From an uncultured Methylophilaceae bacterium (GTDB lineage Bacteria; Pseudomonadota; Gammaproteobacteria; Burkholderiales; Methylophilaceae): 39,063 bases of DNA. The stretch spans positions 1-39,063 of the forward strand of contig CAILHX010000040.1 in NCBI GenBank assembly GCA_903834185.1, in the 5' to 3' direction. The notes beneath the pieces were generated by a model that made no database searches, had not been told where the DNA came from, and saw only the letters and a program-made list of their open reading frames with translations. Below are positions 1-9,873 of the stretch, piece after piece (the first letter of the stretch is position 1; each line of letters opens with the position of its first letter). The position numbers and the translations under genes are program-made.

Positions 1-406
<406 letters not shown>

Positions 407-572
407 AACACCTTGAAACTTTGGATAAACTAGACTTAAGTCGAAAGACGTAAGTAATTAGTTTGATTCTGAAGCATAGGTAAAAACTAAAGCATTGTTG
501 CCGTAATCGAACGATCCAAAACTTTATTTCTTCCTTTTGTGTAGTTGCTCCTGGAGCAGCTGCAAACCAGTT

Positions 573-689
573 TTTCTGGCGGCCATAGCGAGTTGGTCCC
601 ACGCCTTCCCATTCCGAACAGGACCGTGAAACGACTCAGCGCCGATGATAGTATACTTTTCGTATGCGAAAGTAGGACACTGCCAGATT
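573..689 (+). rRNA. 5S ribosomal RNA
   Basis: About 117 nt with the closing helix TCTGGCGG...CTGCCAGA. Conserved 5S segments are present: CATAGCGAGTTGGTCCCACG, CCATTCCGAACAGGACCGTGAAACG split over loops B and C, and GCGCCGATGATAGT in the loop E/helix IV region. It lies about 165 bp after the 23S gene, in the standard rRNA operon order, and is followed directly by two terminators. Ends are set by the closing helix and may be off by 1-3 nt. Confidence 0.95.
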
Positions 690-697
690 CTTACAAA

Positions 698-732
698 GCA
701 AAAAGCCCACCCCAAAAAGGTGGGCTTTTTGC
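698..732 (+). terminator. Rho-independent terminator of the rRNA operon (first)
   Basis: A perfect inverted repeat GCAAAAAGCCCACC / GGTGGGCTTTTTGC with a 7-nt loop starts 9 bp after the 5S gene. The 3' arm holds a T5 run. This is the normal end of an rRNA operon. Confidence 0.9.
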
Positions 733-777
733 TTGGGGGCGGCTTAACGGAGCAAATGCACATAGATTAGAAATATG

Positions 778-816
778 AAATCCCTCAATCTGTTGGCTTC
801 GGATTGAGGGATTTTT
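778..816 (+). terminator. Rho-independent terminator (second, tandem)
   Basis: Inverted repeat AAATCCCTCAATC / GATTGAGGGATTT around an 11-nt loop, running into TTTTTATTT. It follows the first terminator by 45 bp. Tandem terminators are common after heavily transcribed rRNA operons. Confidence 0.85.
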
Positions 817-1279
817 ATTTGGGAACTTCGGTATATACATCGTTACTTAAAAAGGACTATAGGCGCAAGGCAGGCGAAGTAATAGCCCTTCGTAAGGAGT
901 TAAGTGAGTCTGCAAGGCTTGTCCTCGACAGGGAAAAAAGATCTATCGGCTCTGCTGACGATAATCCAATCCAGAGAGCCAGACTTCAAACCATCTTCTC
1001 TCAAGCAAGTTGCAACCGTACCAAAAGTTCTTGGGCTTAAATGGAAAATGCTGACAGTTCTTCTGCAGCTTATTCAGTTGCTGCCTGCGGCTGTCATCTT
1101 CGATGTCCTTGAAAACTGCGTACTGAAAAGCAATTAGTTTGATATAGCTCAACTGCAATGAAGAAAAATCTTTTATCGCAGTCAGGTTCACACATTTGAA
1201 ATGTTCGAGACATAGCATGAAAAATAGAAAAATTTCAAAAGAATGCTTTCTCAGCGCTTTTTTTTGCCTCTATTAGAAG
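817..1279. other. Intergenic stretch without a recognisable gene
   Basis: About 460 bp between the rRNA terminators and glycogen phosphorylase. Short open frames exist on both strands (for example 904-1137 + and 943-1218 -), but they overlap each other and resemble no family I know. No RNA gene was recognised. The 3' part must hold the promoter of the downstream gene. Confidence 0.5.
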
Positions 1280-3766
1280 GTGACAAAGTTGTCCGATATA
1301 GCCGAACGCTCCTTACATACCCGAACCGCCAGGTCAGTTGAAGCGATTCGACGCTCGTTTGTTGATAATCTGTTCTACATTACCGGGAAATCCTTCGAGA
1401 ATGCTACCCCGATAGACCATTACATCGCCCTTGCCTATACCATACGTGACCGTTTGCTTTCGCGGTTTACCGCTCCGAACAAAATTCATTTACGCGAAAA
1501 AACTAAAAATGTTGCCTATCTGTCGGCTGAATTTCTGATAGGGCCACAATTGGGCAACAACATACTCAATCTGGAGATGTGGGAAAACACAAGCGAGGCA
1601 ATGTCAGAGCTGGGGTTGGATATTAATAGGATTATCGATACAGAGCCAGAACCTGGTCTAGGCAACGGTGGACTCGGCAGGCTGGCCGCCTGTTACATGG
1701 ATTCCCTGGCCACGATGGAAATTCCCGCTATCGGATATGGCATACGTTACGAATATGGTATCTTCGACCAGATCATCAAGGATGGCTGGCAATCGGAAGT
1801 GGCCGATAACTGGTTGGCCATAGGTAACCCTTGGGAATTGCCCAACCTGCAGCGACGCTATCCCGTGAAATTCGGCGGACACACGGAACAGCAAATTGAT
1901 GACGATGGCGTTTTACGAGTACATTGGATTCCAAAAACAACCATATTCGGGCTGGCTTACGACATGCCCATCCTTGGTTTCAAAGCTCTCAACGTTAATC
2001 TCTTGCGGCTATGGAAATCTGAAGCACGCATATCATTCGATTTTCAGTCATTTAATACCGGCGACTACTATGGTGCGGTAAATGACATGGTGACCGCGCA
2101 GAATCTGAGCAAAGTGTTATACCCCAACGACGAACCGGAGGCGGGCAAGCATTTACGATTGCGGCAACAGTACTTCTTCGTTTCCTGTTCGCTCCAGGAC
2201 ATGCTGCGCATCACTTTGCGCGATACCGAAGGCCTGCAGCATTTCCCGGAGAAATTCGTGGTGCAACTGAATGATACCCATCCAGCTGTCGCAATCGCGG
2301 AATTCATGCGCCTGCTGGTGGATGAACACTATCTGCCGTGGGATGATGCGTGGGCACTCACGCAGAAAAGTTTTGCCTACACCAATCACACTCTATTGCC
2401 TGAAGCGCTTGAAACTTGGCCCCTTGAGCTGTTCCAGCAGAACCTGCCGCGGCATCTGGAAATTATTTTCGAGATCAACAGGCGTTTTCTGCACGATATT
2501 GTTCCTTATTGCATGGAAGATCCAGACAGCATTTCGCGTCTGTCTATCATCGACGATAGTTATGGCGCACGCCGGGTGCGTATGGCGAACCTTGCCTGCG
2601 TGGGCTGTTTCTCTATCAATGGCGTGGCAGCATTGCATACCGAATTGCTTAAAAATACTATACTTAAGGATTTCTATCGGTTATGTCCACATAAATTCAA
2701 CAACAAAACCAACGGCATCACCCCGCGTCGTTTTGTTGCTCTGGCCAATCCCCCCTTGGCGGCACTCATTCATAGCGCAATCGATGGCAACTGGCTGAGT
2801 GACCTGAATGACCTAGCAAAGCTTGAGCCTTTTATCAAAGACGTCGGTTTCTGTCAGCAATGGGCAGCGGTCAAAAGGTCTGCCAAGGCAAAGCTGTCGG
2901 ATTACATACTGCAGACTACGGGCATCGCTGTGGACCCGGATAGCTTATTCGACGTCCAAGCCAAACGCATCCATGAATACAAACGCCAGCACCTGAACCT
3001 GCTGCATATCCTGAGTCTGTATCTGCAGTTGAAGCATAATCCCCGACTGGAAATAACCCCACGCACATTTATCTTCGCCGGCAAGTCAGCCCCCGGGTAT
3101 TACATGGCCAAACTGATCATCAAGCTAATTAATTCGGTTGCCGATATCGTCAATCGCGACCCCCAGATCAAAGGCATGCTGAGCGTGGTTTTCGTGCCCA
3201 ATATGAACGTAAAGACGGCGCAACACATTTATCCTGCGGCTGATCTGTCTGAGCAGATATCCACTGCCGGCAAGGAGGCGTCTGGGACGGGCAATATGAA
3301 GTTCTCGCTGAATGGTGCGCTTACCATAGGGACACTGGATGGCGCCAATGTGGAAATCAGGGAGGCGGTAGGCGCTGACAACTTTTTCCTGTTTGGCAAG
3401 ACGGTAGAGGAAATACAACTGCTATCAGCGAAAGGCTACCATCCACGAGAATATATAGATAAGAATTCCCAATTACGGGGGGGCCTAGAACTGATAGGTT
3501 CCAGTCTGTTTGCTCAAGGAGATAATCATCTGTTTTCCCCATTTCTGGATAACCTGTGGAATCATGACCCCTATCTGCTATGCGCTGATTTTGCTGATTA
3601 TCTGCTGCAACAGGAACGAGTCAGCAAGCAGTATGCCATCAAAGAAAAATGGCAGCAGATGTCCATTCTGAACGTGGCTCGTATGGGATATTTCTCTTCT
3701 GACCGAGCTATTGCCGAATATAATCGAGACATCTGGAAGGTCACACAAACCGATACCAGGATCTGA
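1280..3766 (+). CDS. glgP: Glycogen/starch/alpha-glucan phosphorylase
   Basis: Phosphorolytically releases glucose 1-phosphate from glycogen or maltodextrin in the cytoplasm (GT35 family, PLP-dependent). The 828-residue length is normal for the family. The signature EASGTGNMKFSLNGALTIGT is present, with the PLP-binding lysine at about residue 674. Other conserved segments are ENTxxxEPGLGNGGLGRLA-like near residue 120 (GLGNGGLGRLAACYMDS) and FDVQAKRIHEYKRQ near 555. The listed start is GTG at 1280, but AGAAGG (1275-1280) abuts it. TTG at 1289 would sit 8 nt from that Shine-Dalgarno sequence and may be the true start. A pyruvate kinase gene follows on the same strand after about 20 bp, so the pair could route stored glycogen into lower glycolysis. 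No other glycogen genes are visible here. Confidence 0.96.
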   Translation: MTKLSDIAERSLHTRTARSVEAIRRSFVDNLFYITGKSFENATPIDHYIALAYTIRDRLLSRFTAPNKIHLREKTKNVAYLSAEFLIGPQLGNNILNLEMWENTSEAMSELGLDINRIIDTEPEPGLGNGGLGRLAACYMDSLATMEIPAIGYGIRYEYGIFDQIIKDGWQSEVADNWLAIGNPWELPNLQRRYPVKFGGHTEQQIDDDGVLRVHWIPKTTIFGLAYDMPILGFKALNVNLLRLWKSEARISFDFQSFNTGDYYGAVNDMVTAQNLSKVLYPNDEPEAGKHLRLRQQYFFVSCSLQDMLRITLRDTEGLQHFPEKFVVQLNDTHPAVAIAEFMRLLVDEHYLPWDDAWALTQKSFAYTNHTLLPEALETWPLELFQQNLPRHLEIIFEINRRFLHDIVPYCMEDPDSISRLSIIDDSYGARRVRMANLACVGCFSINGVAALHTELLKNTILKDFYRLCPHKFNNKTNGITPRRFVALANPPLAALIHSAIDGNWLSDLNDLAKLEPFIKDVGFCQQWAAVKRSAKAKLSDYILQTTGIAVDPDSLFDVQAKRIHEYKRQHLNLLHILSLYLQLKHNPRLEITPRTFIFAGKSAPGYYMAKLIIKLINSVADIVNRDPQIKGMLSVVFVPNMNVKTAQHIYPAADLSEQISTAGKEASGTGNMKFSLNGALTIGTLDGANVEIREAVGADNFFLFGKTVEEIQLLSAKGYHPREYIDKNSQLRGGLELIGSSLFAQGDNHLFSPFLDNLWNHDPYLLCADFADYLLQQERVSKQYAIKEKWQQMSILNVARMGYFSSDRAIAEYNRDIWKVTQTDTRI

Positions 3767-3785
3767 TGGAAAAAACAAAACGGTA

Positions 3786-5671
3786 ATGAGCATTCAGGGC
3801 GAAGATGAGGAAAACGCCAAGAAGTCTGAAATACTGGCTTATGAGAAACTTTTTCATGAGCTGAAAGAGCTGCAAAAAAGCTTAATAAGACTGGAACTGA
3901 CTCTGCGGACACGCTGGGTGAAGCAGCACCAAACCATATCGCTGGTGCTATCAATCTTGTGCATTATCTTGGTTTGCGTCGTCGGGACATGAGAGATTTG
4001 CAGGAGCGGCTTGCCGCTGTCGGCCTGTCTTCGCTCGGGCGCTCTGAGTCTCACGTACTTAGCAACCTGCATTGTATTACCACTTTGTTACATCACGCAC
4101 TCAAATTGCCTGCAGAACAGTTTCCGCGGCAGTACAGCGATCAATCCGTGCCTGATTCAGAATTGTTAAGAGCTCATGCCGATAATCTTTTCGGCAATCC
4201 GCCAAAGAGTCGACTAGTGCGCATCATGGTCACCATGCCAAGCGCAGCCGCTGAAGATTACACTTTAGTTGAGCGTATGTTACAGAACGGAATGAATTGT
4301 GCGCGCATCAATTGTGCGCATGACGGGCAGGATGTGTGGAAAAAAATAATACGTCAAATCAAGCTGGCTCGACGCAAAACAGGTTTGCCATGCAAAATTA
4401 TGATGGATATGGGAGGTCCTAAGCTACGTACCGGAACCATAGCTTCTGGACCTCCGGTGCTAAGGTGCAGACCTCAACGCGATGTATATGGCAAGCCGAC
4501 ATCTCCCGCTCGAATATGGCTCTATCCTGAATCAGAACCGGTTTCAGCTCCTGCTCAGGGGGATATATGCATCCCAATCGTGGGCAACTGGCTTGAAATG
4601 GCGATGGTATCCGACAGAATCGAATTCACGGATGCCCGAGATGCAAAACGCAATATGAAATTGGTAGGCAGGCATGGTAAAGGCCTATGGGCAGAGGCTA
4701 CACATACCATCTACTTTCTGCCCGGGCTGGAATTGAAGCTGGTCAGGGTTCCAGCATCCGGCAGGTCGCGCGAAATTACCAGTGTCGGACATGTGGGCAC
4801 TTTGCCTAGCCTAGCAGGCCACATCGTATTACAGCAAAATGATGATCTGATTATTACTCGTGAAGACATTCCTGGTTTACCTGCCCAGTATGATCAAAAG
4901 GGGCGATTGCTCAGACCGGCAAGCATAAGTTGTTCTTTACCTGAAGTATTCACCAGCGTAAAGCCTGGCGAACGCCTGCTGATCGATGATGGCCGAATAG
5001 GCGGGATCATACGCAAGGTAAGCCGCGACGAAATTATGGTTGAAATTAATGGAGCCAGAATTGGCGGCGAAAAACTTCTTTCCGACAAAGGCATCAACCT
5101 GCCCGACAGCGAACTGAAGTTAGAAGGTCTGACCGAGCAGGATATTAAAAACCTGCCGTTTATAACCCAAAATGCCGATATGGTCGGACTTTCTTTCGTG
5201 CGCAAGCCATCCGATATAAGGCTATTGCAACATCATCTTAAACAGCTAGAAAAAGACAAGTTGGGGATTGTAATAAAAATAGAAACCCGTGCTGCATTTG
5301 AATGTCTGCCTGAATTACTTTTCACCCTCATGCGCTCGCCAAATGTAGGCGTGATGATCGCGCGTGGCGACTTGGCCGTTGAGTGTGGTTATGAACGAAT
5401 GGCCGAGTTGCAGGAAGAAATCATGTGGCTGGCGGAAGCTGCTCACTTACCTGTGATCTGGGCAACCCAGGTATTGGAGGAACTGGCCAAAAGCGGAAAA
5501 CCGAGTCGAGCGGAAATTACGGATGCAGCGATGAGCGAACGCGCAGAATGTGTCATGCTTAACAAAGGAGCGCATATACTTGAGGCTATCCACACGCTAG
5601 ATGACATCCTGCAACGCATGCAAGGCCACCAGCAGAAAAAAAGCTCTTTACTGAGGCGATTGCATTGGTAA
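3786..5671 (+). CDS. Atypical long pyruvate kinase, 5' part apparently frameshifted
   Basis: Phosphoenolpyruvate + ADP to pyruvate + ATP. Recognisable kinase elements: NCARINCAHD (substrate-binding Arg), MGGPKLRTG, VIKIETRAAFE (catalytic Lys), MIARGDLAVE (metal-binding Asp) and WATQVLE...GKPSRAE. It belongs to the variant with an extra N-terminal region before the barrel (LxxLRRxDMRxLQERLAxxGLSSLGRxE type), a long B-domain insertion and no C-terminal regulatory domain. The intact kinase frame has starts only at GTG 3959 or ATG 3989. Yet conserved sequence (GAINLVHYLGLRRRD) is already encoded in this frame upstream of 3959. Continuing upstream, ATG 3786 opens another frame (MSIQGEDEENAKK...FHELKELQ), and the two join into one plausible protein if one base is added at the A6 tract 3874-3879. 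So one gene from 3786 with a -1 shift is inferred. Alternatives are expression from 3959/3989, slippage, or an assembly error. Confidence 0.8.
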
Positions 5672-5711
5672 TTTGAATATGATAGATCGGTTCTTGTGAA
5701 TAAATAACGAG

Positions 5712-6764
5712 CTAAAACCCTTCCATCGCCTGCTCCAGCAACGTCCTTTTCTTTTCACACCGCGCATCTCCCCAACAACTCCCATACCGCTTAACGACTC
5801 CCCCCTTATTCTCTATCCGTATCTCAAAAGGCTTATGCATCAATACCGTATGCACATAGCTCACAAAAGACTCCGCAAAGTCGTCATATGGGTTGGTTGC
5901 GCCGTACAGGGTGGGAAAATTGGTGGACTCAAGTTGGGTATATACATCAGCCATCTTATCCTCATCCAACTTGGCACCAAAGTAATACAACACTTGCTTG
6001 CGTAGCGGAAAGCGGTCCTCAAAGTCGGTGACGTATCTGTTTTGTGCTTTATCAAACCGCCAGGACAATGCAAAGAATGGATATTCCCCTGCGTTCACTT
6101 CGGCAGGGTCTTGCGTCCAGGGCGGGTGGAAGTGCTGGCCTACCGAGAGTACATGGCCGAACTCATGCAGCAGAATGTATTGGATCGTATTCTTGCGGTT
6201 GTCGTTGTTTGGGGTTTCTATGATCGCGGTCAGATGGGTATCGCCGTTGTCACGGAACGGTGAGCTTTCCTTCCATGTCGCCCATGCGTTGGCGTTGCGT
6301 TGTGCCAATACATCAATATCCAGCACTACATAGGCTGCAGCCGGTTTGCCAGTAGCATCGGTGATAGCTTCGGTAAAACCGCTACCACCAAGGTTGTGCA
6401 CCAGAGAGATACCCGCTAGGCGAGTAGCAAGTGCGAGCTTGATCGGCTCAGGAAGCTCGGCAATCGCATCCTCCATGTCGCGCTGGAAATCCGGCGAGGG
6501 GGTTGCCCCAACCGGGCGTTCAGGGAAGTCGTTGAGGATATTATCCAGTTTCAGATAATCGGTCAGTTCGGCGGTAGCCGGGCCTATGCGTTGCAGCAAA
6601 GGCTTCTCCAGCGACGGTATCCAATAGGCTAGCTGATTGACGACATGGTTGCGGTGCGCTGCGGTGATGCAGTCCTTGTCAGTATCAATGCAAGCGGCAT
6701 CGCTGCCGGCGCAGGCAAGGCATAAAACTAACGACAGCAGCAGAAGACTGAAAGGTTTCGTCAC
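5712..6764 (-). CDS. Secreted zincin-type metallopeptidase-like protein
   Basis: A 350-residue protein with an N-terminal signal peptide (hydrophobic core LLLLSLVLCLAC, likely cleavage after GSDA). It has a zinc-binding HEFGH motif at residues 200-204 (context LLHEFGHVLSVGQH). A downstream candidate third ligand, E298, lies in DDFAESFVSYVH, the arrangement of gluzincin-like peptidases. Several cysteines near both ends (ACIDTDKDC; SCWGDARCEKK) suggest disulfides and a periplasmic or extracellular location. The start is GTG at 6764 with no strong Shine-Dalgarno sequence. It is convergent with the pyruvate kinase gene and divergent from glnB, so it is monocistronic. No named family is recognised; substrate unknown. 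Confidence 0.75.
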   Translation of the reverse strand: MTKPFSLLLLSLVLCLACAGSDAACIDTDKDCITAAHRNHVVNQLAYWIPSLEKPLLQRIGPATAELTDYLKLDNILNDFPERPVGATPSPDFQRDMEDAIAELPEPIKLALATRLAGISLVHNLGGSGFTEAITDATGKPAAAYVVLDIDVLAQRNANAWATWKESSPFRDNGDTHLTAIIETPNNDNRKNTIQYILLHEFGHVLSVGQHFHPPWTQDPAEVNAGEYPFFALSWRFDKAQNRYVTDFEDRFPLRKQVLYYFGAKLDEDKMADVYTQLESTNFPTLYGATNPYDDFAESFVSYVHTVLMHKPFEIRIENKGGVVKRYGSCWGDARCEKKRTLLEQAMEGF

Positions 6765-6853
6765 AGGATATCGCCAACATTAAGTATTTACGCCATCATG
6801 CCACTTTGCAGGCACAGATTCCACGACAGGATATCGGCTTTCTGCTAACATGA

Positions 6854-7228
<375 letters not shown>

Positions 7229-7236
7229 CCCCCCCC

Positions 7237-7301
7237 CAATATTTGTCGCCATGCCGCAGCGTAATTTTACTACTCGCAACATAGCATAGCGACGAATATT
7301 G
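7237..7301 (+). terminator. Long inverted repeat between convergent glnB and iscX
   Basis: CAATATTTGTCGC (7237-7249) pairs with GCGACGAATATTG (7289-7301) with one G-T wobble; ATGC/GCAT just inside can extend the stem. It is followed by AATTTTTAA on the plus strand, so it can end glnB transcription. The loop is long, so efficiency is uncertain. A run of nine C residues (7229-7237) lies directly after the glnB stop codon. Confidence 0.5.
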
Positions 7302-7306
7302 AATTT

Positions 7307-7504
7307 TTAATCCGCTTCATCTATCCAAGCCTGCTGTATCGCCTCCAGCACTTTTTCCCCGCCACGGGTATGGTCGTCGTGAAAGTCTTCCAGCGTGATG
7401 ATCAGGTTGTGCAGATCCACGAAATTGATTGTCTTCGGGTCTATTTCGCCGTAATTGTCACTAAGCGTTTCAGCGATCAGTTGTACGTCTGTCCACTTCA
7501 TCAC
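7307..7504 (-). CDS. iscX: Fe-S assembly protein IscX
   Basis: A 65-residue acidic protein, the normal IscX/YfhJ size, beginning MKWTDVQLIAETL with the family segment DPKTINFVDLHN and the ending LEAIQQAWIDEAD. IscX binds the cysteine desulfurase IscS and modulates iron-sulfur cluster assembly. It is usually the last gene of the isc operon; here it stands alone between glnB and glyA. The first two codons are both ATG, and the second may be the true start. Identification rests on whole-length resemblance. Confidence 0.9.
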   Translation of the reverse strand: MMKWTDVQLIAETLSDNYGEIDPKTINFVDLHNLIITLEDFHDDHTRGGEKVLEAIQQAWIDEAD

Positions 7505-7643
7505 ATTTTCCTTTAACGGCTACAAATTCTGAGTGAGTTCCAGCTTAGTTGCGATACTAGCATAAGCGATACATTTGCCGGAGTTGGGTGCGGTAAGCGA
7601 GGCTGCGGCTATCATGTTAAAATTATGGTTTAAGTTATATTAC

Positions 7644-7678
7644 ATAAACTTTAGTTTATATTTTTTGGAATCCAAAAA
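7644..7678 (+). promoter_or_regulatory. Two adjacent palindromes over the glyA translation start region
   Basis: ATAAACT-TT-AGTTTAT is a perfect 16-bp palindrome at 7644-7659. TTTTTGGA-A-TCCAAAAA at 7662-7678 is another, covering the weak Shine-Dalgarno TTGGA and the first base of the glyA ATG. The first could be an operator. The second could pair in the mRNA and mask ribosome binding. The regulator is unknown, and no glycine riboswitch was recognised. Confidence 0.4.
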
Positions 7679-8925
7679 TGTTCAGCAAATCCCTTACCCT
7701 CAACCAGGCCGACCCCGACTTGTTCAAGGTCATAGAGGCCGAGCGTCAGCGTCAGGAACAGCATATCGAGCTGATCGCTTCGGAAAACTACACCAGCCCC
7801 GCCGTGATGGCTGCGCAAGGTTCGCAGCTTACCAATAAATATGCGGAAGGTTATCCGGGCAAGCGTTTTTACGGCGGTTGCGAGTTTGTCGATCAGGTGG
7901 AACAGATCGCCATTGACAGGGTAAAGGCACTATTCGGTGCGGAATACGCCAACGTGCAGCCGCACTCCGGTTCACAAGCCAATCAGGCTGTATATTTCTC
8001 CATCCTCAAGCCAGGAGATACGGTGATGGGGATGAATCTGGGACATGGCGGTCACCTTACGCATGGCTCTCCGGCCAACCTGTCGGGCAAGCTGTTCAAT
8101 ATCGTGGCTTACGGCCTGAACGACAAGGAAGAGATAGACTATGACGAAATGGAGCGTATCGCCACTGAAACCAGGCCAAAATTGCTGATAGGTGGTGCAT
8201 CTGCCTATGCGCTGCGTTTCGATTGGGAGCGTATGGCAGCCATCGCCAAAAAGGTGGGTGCTTATTTCATGGTGGATATGGCACATTATTCCGGCCTGAT
8301 TGCCGCGGGGGTTTACCCAAACCCGGTACCGCATGCCGATTTCGTCACCTCTACCACCCACAAGACCTTGCGCGGCCCACGCGGCGGCATCATCCTGGCC
8401 AAGGCGGAATTCGAGAAGTCACTGAATTCCAGCGTGTTTCCCAGTTTGCAGGGCGGGCCTCTGATGCATGTGATCGCTGCAAAAGCTACGGCATTCCTTG
8501 AAGCATCGCAGCCCGGATTCAAGAGCTATCAGGAACAGGTATTGAAGAATGCTGTCGCGCTGGCAAGCACGCTGGCCGAACGCGGCTTGCGCATTATTTC
8601 CGGGCGTACCGAATCGCACATGTTCATGGTGGATCTGCGTCCCAAGGGCTTGACCGGAAAAGCGGCAGACGCGTTGCTGGGCGAAGCGCATATCACCGTC
8701 AACAAGAACGCGATCCCGAATGATCCGGAAAGCCCGTTCGTGACCTCAGGCATACGCATAGGCTCGCCTGCGATCACCACGCGCGGGTTCAAGGAAGAAG
8801 AGGCGCGGCAGGTGGCAAACCTGATCGCCGATATTCTGGATCACCCGAATGACGCGGCAGTGACAGCGGCGACCAAGGCCAAGGTGCATGCCCTGACCAG
8901 CCGCTTTCCAGTCTATAGCGACTAA
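7678..8925 (+). CDS. glyA: Serine hydroxymethyltransferase
   Basis: Interconverts serine + tetrahydrofolate and glycine + 5,10-methylene-THF, the main one-carbon entry. It is a cytoplasmic PLP enzyme of 415 residues, the usual length. Conserved elements are [32 protein letters not shown] and the PLP-lysine motif [13 protein letters not shown] (Lys near residue 228). It is followed after 14 bp by nrdR, an order common in proteobacteria (glyA-nrdR-ribD). The ATG at 7678 matches the family N-terminus. Confidence 0.97.
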   Translation: MFSKSLTLNQADPDLFKVIEAERQRQEQHIELIASENYTSPAVMAAQGSQLTNKYAEGYPGKRFYGGCEFVDQVEQIAIDRVKALFGAEYANVQPHSGSQANQAVYFSILKPGDTVMGMNLGHGGHLTHGSPANLSGKLFNIVAYGLNDKEEIDYDEMERIATETRPKLLIGGASAYALRFDWERMAAIAKKVGAYFMVDMAHYSGLIAAGVYPNPVPHADFVTSTTHKTLRGPRGGIILAKAEFEKSLNSSVFPSLQGGPLMHVIAAKATAFLEASQPGFKSYQEQVLKNAVALASTLAERGLRIISGRTESHMFMVDLRPKGLTGKAADALLGEAHITVNKNAIPNDPESPFVTSGIRIGSPAITTRGFKEEEARQVANLIADILDHPNDAAVTAATKAKVHALTSRFPVYSD

Positions 8926-8939
8926 GCGGAAGTTGAATC

Positions 8940-9443
8940 TTGAAATGCCCTTTCTGCGGCGCGGATGATACCCAGGTCATAGATTCCAGGGTGAATGACC
9001 TGGGAGATAGCATCCGCCGCCGGCGACGTTGTTCAACCTGCGAGAAGCGGTTTACCACTTACGAATCGGCCGATCTGCATATGTCGCAGGTGGTGAAGCA
9101 GAACGGTACGCGCGAGGAGTTTTCGCGGGATAAGCTGCGTTTGTCTTTCACCCGTGCGCTGCATAAGCGGCCAGTGCCTACGGAATACGTGGATCAGGCG
9201 ATAGAGGATATCGTGCAGAAGATTCTGGCCAAGGGGGAGCGAGAAATTTCATCGCGCGAACTGGGTGAAGCGGTCATGCACGAGCTTCGCCATCTGGACA
9301 AAGTGGCCTATATCCGGTTTGCATCCATCTACCGCAGCTTTGAAGATGTGGAAGACTTCAACGATGCGATTCGAGACCTGAAAAAACCGGTGACCAAACT
9401 CATGCGTCGCCGTTCTGACCCCCCTAAACCCGAGAAGGAATGA
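8940..9443 (+). CDS. nrdR: Transcriptional repressor NrdR
   Basis: An ATP/dATP-responsive repressor of ribonucleotide reductase operons. Its 167 residues carry an N-terminal zinc ribbon (KCPFC...[14 protein letters not shown], four cysteines) and an ATP-cone domain from about residue 49 ([28 protein letters not shown]). The initiation codon is TTG at 8940, which gives the conserved KCPFC start directly. A purine-rich GCGGAAG lies upstream. It sits between glyA and the next gene with 1-14 bp gaps, so it is cotranscribed. Confidence 0.95.
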   Translation: MKCPFCGADDTQVIDSRVNDLGDSIRRRRRCSTCEKRFTTYESADLHMSQVVKQNGTREEFSRDKLRLSFTRALHKRPVPTEYVDQAIEDIVQKILAKGEREISSRELGEAVMHELRHLDKVAYIRFASIYRSFEDVEDFNDAIRDLKKPVTKLMRRRSDPPKPEKE

Positions 9444-9444
9444 G

Positions 9445-9855
9445 ATGTCCGATATGACAGAAAATAGCCCCGAGACTTCCATGCGCCTGCTTCAATGGGC
9501 GGCCATCATTTTTGCAGGAGTGACCGTGATTATCAGCATTGTTTTCTTCGGCTGGTGGACGATGAAAGAACATTTTACCTTCGGTCATGAGCGTTTCGAT
9601 ACGGTACGCTGGATGGCCGTGGCCAAAAGCCAGGACTCTTGCGACCGGGGAGAGATGGTGCTGGATGTCAAGAACCGTCTGTTAAAGCGGGGCATGAGCA
9701 AAGCTGACGTTACGGTCTTGCTGGGACGGCCAGCCTGGGAGGATCCAAATCAGATAGAGTATGAACTTGGCATGTGTCTATGGGTTGTGCATGGCTTGCG
9801 GCTCTATTTTGATGAGCAGGGCCGTCTTGCGCATTCCGACATCGTGCAGCACTAG
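9445..9855 (+). CDS. Membrane-anchored protein with a BamE/SmpA-like domain
   Basis: 136 residues: a cytoplasmic N-tail, one transmembrane helix at about 16-37 (AAIIFAGVTVIISIVFFGWW), and a C-terminal part of roughly 75 residues. That part (VKNRLLKRGMSKADVTVLLGRP...YELG...LRLYFDEQGRL) has the pattern of the SmpA/OmlA (BamE-type) fold: a helix with GMSxxxVxxLLGxP followed by strands. Unlike BamE it has no lipobox and is anchored by a helix. It starts one base after the nrdR stop, so the two are cotranscribed; ribD follows after 18 bp. No specific function can be assigned. Confidence 0.75.
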   Translation: MSDMTENSPETSMRLLQWAAIIFAGVTVIISIVFFGWWTMKEHFTFGHERFDTVRWMAVAKSQDSCDRGEMVLDVKNRLLKRGMSKADVTVLLGRPAWEDPNQIEYELGMCLWVVHGLRLYFDEQGRLAHSDIVQH

Positions 9856-9873
9856 CCTGTTTCCTTATTCGCC

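Noticed and set aside
804-1218. Overlapping short open frames on both strands after the rRNA terminators
   Set aside because: They overlap each other, lack convincing ribosome-binding sites and resemble no known protein; treated as non-coding.
3786-3992. A separate 68-residue coiled-coil/transmembrane protein overlapping the pyruvate kinase start by ATGA
   Set aside because: The kinase-family N-terminus continues in the other frame upstream of the overlap, so a frameshifted single gene explains both frames better.
6763-6836. 11-bp direct repeat ACAGGATATCG upstream of glnB
   Set aside because: Only two copies 63 bp apart with no clear link to a promoter; possibly chance.
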